Below the pieces are notes generated by a model. That model searched no databases. It was given only the letters and a program-made list of their open reading frames with translations, and had not been told where the DNA came from. From CAZFRF01 sp964540925 (GTDB lineage Bacteria > Patescibacteriota > Microgenomatia > Levybacterales > UBA12049), in contig CAZIOR010000016.1 in assembly GCA_964540925.1 (NCBI GenBank), positions 1-14,705 on the forward strand: 14,705 bases of DNA, in the 5' to 3' direction. A program made the position numbers and the translations under genes. Below, piece by piece: positions 12,269 through 14,705 of the stretch; the first letter of the stretch is position 1; each line of letters opens with the position of its first letter.

Positions 12269-13369
12269 ATGAAAATTGTAATAATTGGAGGACATTTGTC
12301 TCCAGCCATATCAATAATTAATAACCTTAAAAACGATGAAGTTTTTTTTATTGGTAGAAAACATGCTTTAGAAGGTGACTTAGCTTTATCATTAGAATTT
12401 CAGGTAATTAATGAAATGGGTTTGCCGTTTTATGAATTAAAAACAGCAAGACTACAGCGTAAATTATCAAAACATACATTTCTATCATTAACTAGATTTC
12501 CATTTGGGGTTTCTAATGCGGTAAAAATATTAAAAGAAATAAAACCTGATGTTATTTTGGGATTTGGTGGTTATGTACAAATTCCTGTTATTTTAGCTGC
12601 AAAGCTTTTAAGGATTCCTGTAGTTTTACATGAACAAACTCTAGAAGCAGGGCTTTCAAACAGATTGATGGCAAAGATTGCTACAAAAATTTGTATCTCA
12701 TTTGAAAGTTCAAGAGAGTTTTTTCCTAAAAATAAAGCAGTCCTGACTGGAATTCCTTTAAAGCAGGAGATATTAGATGTTAAAAATCAGAAATTTCCTA
12801 AAAATACTTTGCCTAAAATCTACATAACTGGTGGAAGCTTAGGATCACACAAGATTAACGATTTAGTTTACAAAAATTTAGCAAAGCTTTTAGAAAAATT
12901 TGAAATTGTTCATCAAACTGGAGATGCTAAGCAGTTTAATGATTTCGATAAATTAACAGCGTTGAAAAAAGACTTAAAAGAAGATTTGGCAAAAAGATAT
13001 ACTTTAACAAAATTTGTTAATTCTAAAGATGCTGCTGTAAATTTTGCTGGATCAGATTTGGTTATCGCTAGAGCAGGGGCAAATACAGTTTGTGAGTTAA
13101 TTTTTCTTGAAAAACCATGTCTTTTAATTCCAATTCATTTTTCGCAAAGAAATGAACAGTTAAAGAATGCAAGATTAGCTAAAAGCCTAGGCCTTGCAGA
13201 GGTTGCTGATGAAAATTATTTAGATGAAAATAGTTTTTTTGCAGAAATTGAAAAAATGTTTACAAACCTTAAAAAATATAAACTAAATGGAGATAATATT
13301 ATTACCGATGACGCTCCTCAGAAAATTATAAGGGTTTTATATAATGTTTCAAAAAAGACGCAGTTTTAA
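12269..13369 (+). CDS. murG: UDP-GlcNAc--lipid I N-acetylglucosaminyltransferase MurG
   Basis: A GT-B-fold, membrane-associated enzyme that adds GlcNAc to lipid I to form lipid II. The 366 residues include GFGGYVQIPVILAA (98-111), HEQTLEAGLSNR (121-132), TGIPLKQEI, ITGGSLGSHKIN at the start of the second domain, and ARAGANTVCE (267-276), where E276 is at the position of the UDP-GlcNAc-binding Glu; SQRNEQLKNA replaces the usual H-Q-x-x-N-A context. The N-terminal glycine loop, normally G-G-T-G-G-H-x-x-P, is shortened to IIGGHLSP (5-12) because the protein starts only six residues before it. GGH and Pro are kept. The ATG follows the ftsW stop by one base with no Shine-Dalgarno, and the gene overlaps the ftsQ-like gene by 26 bases. 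Confidence 0.94.
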   Translation: MKIVIIGGHLSPAISIINNLKNDEVFFIGRKHALEGDLALSLEFQVINEMGLPFYELKTARLQRKLSKHTFLSLTRFPFGVSNAVKILKEIKPDVILGFGGYVQIPVILAAKLLRIPVVLHEQTLEAGLSNRLMAKIATKICISFESSREFFPKNKAVLTGIPLKQEILDVKNQKFPKNTLPKIYITGGSLGSHKINDLVYKNLAKLLEKFEIVHQTGDAKQFNDFDKLTALKKDLKEDLAKRYTLTKFVNSKDAAVNFAGSDLVIARAGANTVCELIFLEKPCLLIPIHFSQRNEQLKNARLAKSLGLAEVADENYLDENSFFAEIEKMFTNLKKYKLNGDNIITDDAPQKIIRVLYNVSKKTQF

Positions 13370-13763
13370 AAAAGAAAGATCTAAATTCAAATTTAGATAT
13401 ATCATTTCAATTTTAGTATTCTCTATAGCAATTGCTTTGGTGGGATCTTTTTTTTACTATAACTTTTCTTTTGGGAGCAATATTTTAGTTAATCCTTTAT
13501 CTAAATCTTATAATTCATTTGAAAATAAACTAAAAGATGATTTAGGAAAGCAGGGAATAAAATACTTAAGAACTACTTTAAACGCGGATGGTTCTGTAAT
13601 GGTAAATAGAGATCCAGAAGGTGAGATAATTTTTTCTCCAAAAAAAGAGATTTCTGACCAAATAACCTCTTTACAACTAGTCTTGTCTAGACTTACAATA
13701 GAAGGTAAGAAGCTTAAAACCTTAGATTTTAGGTTTGCTAATCCTGTTGTTTCTTTTAACTAA
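13344..13763 (+). CDS. Short FtsQ-like divisome protein
   Basis: A 139-residue bitopic membrane protein in the ftsQ position between murG and ftsA. It has a strongly basic cytoplasmic tail (KKRR-type, residues 1-18), one membrane helix (about 19-42) and an extracytoplasmic part of roughly 97 residues. Its end, ISDQITSLQLVLSRL followed by LKTLDFRFANPVVSFN, resembles the C-terminal beta-domain of FtsQ, where a helix leads to an I-D-L-R-F-x-N-x-P-V-V strand. FtsQ is usually 240-300 residues with a POTRA domain plus beta domain; there is no room here for both. AAGGG at 13330-13334 lies 9 bases before the ATG. The start overlaps the murG end by 26 bases and ftsA follows after one base. The assignment rests on topology, the C-terminal motif and gene order; a different small membrane protein cannot be excluded. 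Confidence 0.62.
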   Translation: MFQKRRSFKKERSKFKFRYIISILVFSIAIALVGSFFYYNFSFGSNILVNPLSKSYNSFENKLKDDLGKQGIKYLRTTLNADGSVMVNRDPEGEIIFSPKKEISDQITSLQLVLSRLTIEGKKLKTLDFRFANPVVSFN

Positions 13764-13764
13764 T

Positions 13765-14705
13765 ATGAATGATGGAAAAATAGTAGTCGGTGTAGATATT
13801 GGAACCTCTAAAATTGTTTCCGTAATTGCAAAAGTAGACGAAGAATATGTAAATGTTCTGGGTGTATCTGAAGTTCCCGCCTCAGGTGTGAGAAAAGGTC
13901 AAATTGTCGATATTGATGAGGCCGTTGCCTCAATTAATAGTTCATTAGAGGCTGCTGAAAGAATGGCTGGATATAACGCATCTCATGTGGTTGCATCAAT
14001 AGGTGGAAGTCATATTGAATCACAAAATTCAAGGGGAGTTGTTGCAGTAGCAAGGCCAGAAGGAGAGATCACGGAAAACGATCTTACTAGAGTGATTGAG
14101 GCGGCCAGAGCAGTGTCTTTGCCATCGAGTAGAGAAATTATTCATGTTTTGCCTAGAAGCTATATTGTAGACGGTCAAGAGGGCATAAAAGATCCTATCG
14201 GTATGACTGGAGTAAGGCTTGAAGTTGATACTCATATTATTTCCGCAAGCAGCACTTCAATTAGAAACATGGAGAAAGCCTTTTCTAATGTAGGAGTTGA
14301 TTTGGATTCTGTGATTTTCTCAGGATATGCTAGTTCAATGGCAGTACTTTCTGAAACCGAAAAAGAGCTTGGTGTAATTTTGGTAGATATTGGAGCTGGA
14401 ACTACAGATATCTCAATTTATGTAGAAGGATCAGTTGCTTATTCGTCAGTTGTGCCAATTGGAGCAAGGCATATTACTAATGATCTTGCAATTGGACTTA
14501 GAATTTCTTTAGAATCTGCTGAAAAGATTAAAGTATTTTTATCTCAACCACAAAGGCCACCAAAAATTACCGAAGAAACTTCAGAAGAAAAAGTTAAGGA
14601 AAGATTCTCAGATGAAGTTGACTTAAGCAATCTTGCTCTTGCAGAGGAGCTTAAGAAGGTATCCAAGAAGACTTTAATTGATGGAATAATTAGACCAAGA
14701 CTTAA
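13765..14705 (+). CDS. ftsA: Cell division protein FtsA (partial, 3' end outside window)
   Basis: FtsA is an actin-like ATPase that tethers FtsZ to the membrane and recruits the divisome. The frame is open from the ATG at 13765 to the window edge, giving 313 residues. The phosphate-1 loop is VGVDIGTSKIVSVIA (8-22); the 1C domain follows, with GVRKGQIVDIDEAVASI and VVASIGGSHIES; EIIHVLPRSYIVDGQEGI and DPIGMTGVRLEVDTHII are family signatures; the phosphate-2 loop is DIGAGTTDISIY (208-219). The later region, residues about 256-313, contains a charged stretch (KITEETSEEKVKERFSDE) before LIDGIIRPRL. The C-terminal amphipathic membrane helix is not in view. The ATG lies one base after the preceding stop with no Shine-Dalgarno, so coupled translation is likely. 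ftsZ probably follows outside the window, by analogy with other clusters. Confidence 0.95.
   Translation, partial: MNDGKIVVGVDIGTSKIVSVIAKVDEEYVNVLGVSEVPASGVRKGQIVDIDEAVASINSSLEAAERMAGYNASHVVASIGGSHIESQNSRGVVAVARPEGEITENDLTRVIEAARAVSLPSSREIIHVLPRSYIVDGQEGIKDPIGMTGVRLEVDTHIISASSTSIRNMEKAFSNVGVDLDSVIFSGYASSMAVLSETEKELGVILVDIGAGTTDISIYVEGSVAYSSVVPIGARHITNDLAIGLRISLESAEKIKVFLSQPQRPPKITEETSEEKVKERFSDEVDLSNLALAEELKKVSKKTLIDGIIRPRL

Noticed and set aside
13340..13345. TATAAT at the start of the ftsQ-like gene
   Set aside because: It overlaps the ATG itself, so it cannot act as a -10 for this gene; an AAGGG Shine-Dalgarno is present instead.
1..14705. tRNA, rRNA, CRISPR array, insertion sequence or attachment site
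   Set aside because: Nearly all sequence is accounted for by genes; no cloverleaf-like, long repeat or transposase signals were seen by reading.

Overview
The window is AT-rich and almost fully coding. It carries a division and cell wall (dcw) cluster: mraZ, rsmH, ftsL, ftsI (PBP2), a MurF-like ligase, [DUF192 gene on the minus strand], a MurE-like ligase, murC, murA, a glmU-type uridylyltransferase, mraY, ftsW, murG, a very short ftsQ-like gene, and ftsA, which runs off the right edge. Several traits suggest a Candidate Phyla Radiation (Patescibacteria) bacterium, possibly Microgenomates: Mur ligases that begin almost at the P-loop, a one-domain GlmU, short divergent FtsL and FtsQ, and heavy use of TAA stops. 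This is inferred from protein character; no marker gene here proves it. The standard code fits: ftsL ends in TGA, the DUF192 gene in TAG, and no gene has an internal in-frame TGA. This argues against the TGA-recoding lineages (Absconditabacteria, Gracilibacteria).

Layout. Positions 1-282 hold the C-terminal end of an unrecognised protein. Positions 283-425 are the control region of the cluster, with a promoter and a three-repeat MraZ box (10-bp period) in the mraZ leader. Positions 426-3723 are a tight unit: mraZ-rsmH-ftsL-ftsI. At 3739 the MurF-like gene starts just after a TATAAT. A minus-strand DUF192 gene (5076-5396) interrupts the cluster, ending inside the MurF-like stop and starting divergently from the MurE-like gene. 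Positions 5450-10126 are MurE-like, murC, murA and the glmU-type gene. Positions 10187-14705 are mraY, ftsW, murG, ftsQ-like and ftsA, behind their own TATAAT.

Function. The glmU-type enzyme makes UDP-GlcNAc. MurA commits it to UDP-MurNAc (murB is not in the window). MurC and the MurE- and MurF-like ligases build the stem peptide (murD and ddl are not seen). MraY and MurG make lipid I and lipid II. FtsW polymerises glycan and FtsI cross-links it, while FtsL, FtsQ-like and FtsA belong to the divisome. MraZ and RsmH are the usual regulator and 16S rRNA methyltransferase at the head of the cluster.

The observations most worth checking are: a recurring TATAAT placed 6-8 nt before ATG at genes that lack a Shine-Dalgarno sequence, which suggests leaderless transcripts; an MraY whose triple-His loop reads H-L-L; an FtsQ with no room for a normal POTRA plus beta domain; and an opposite-strand gene inserted between two Mur ligases. 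I found no evidence of a wholly new system, tRNA, rRNA, CRISPR array or mobile element.
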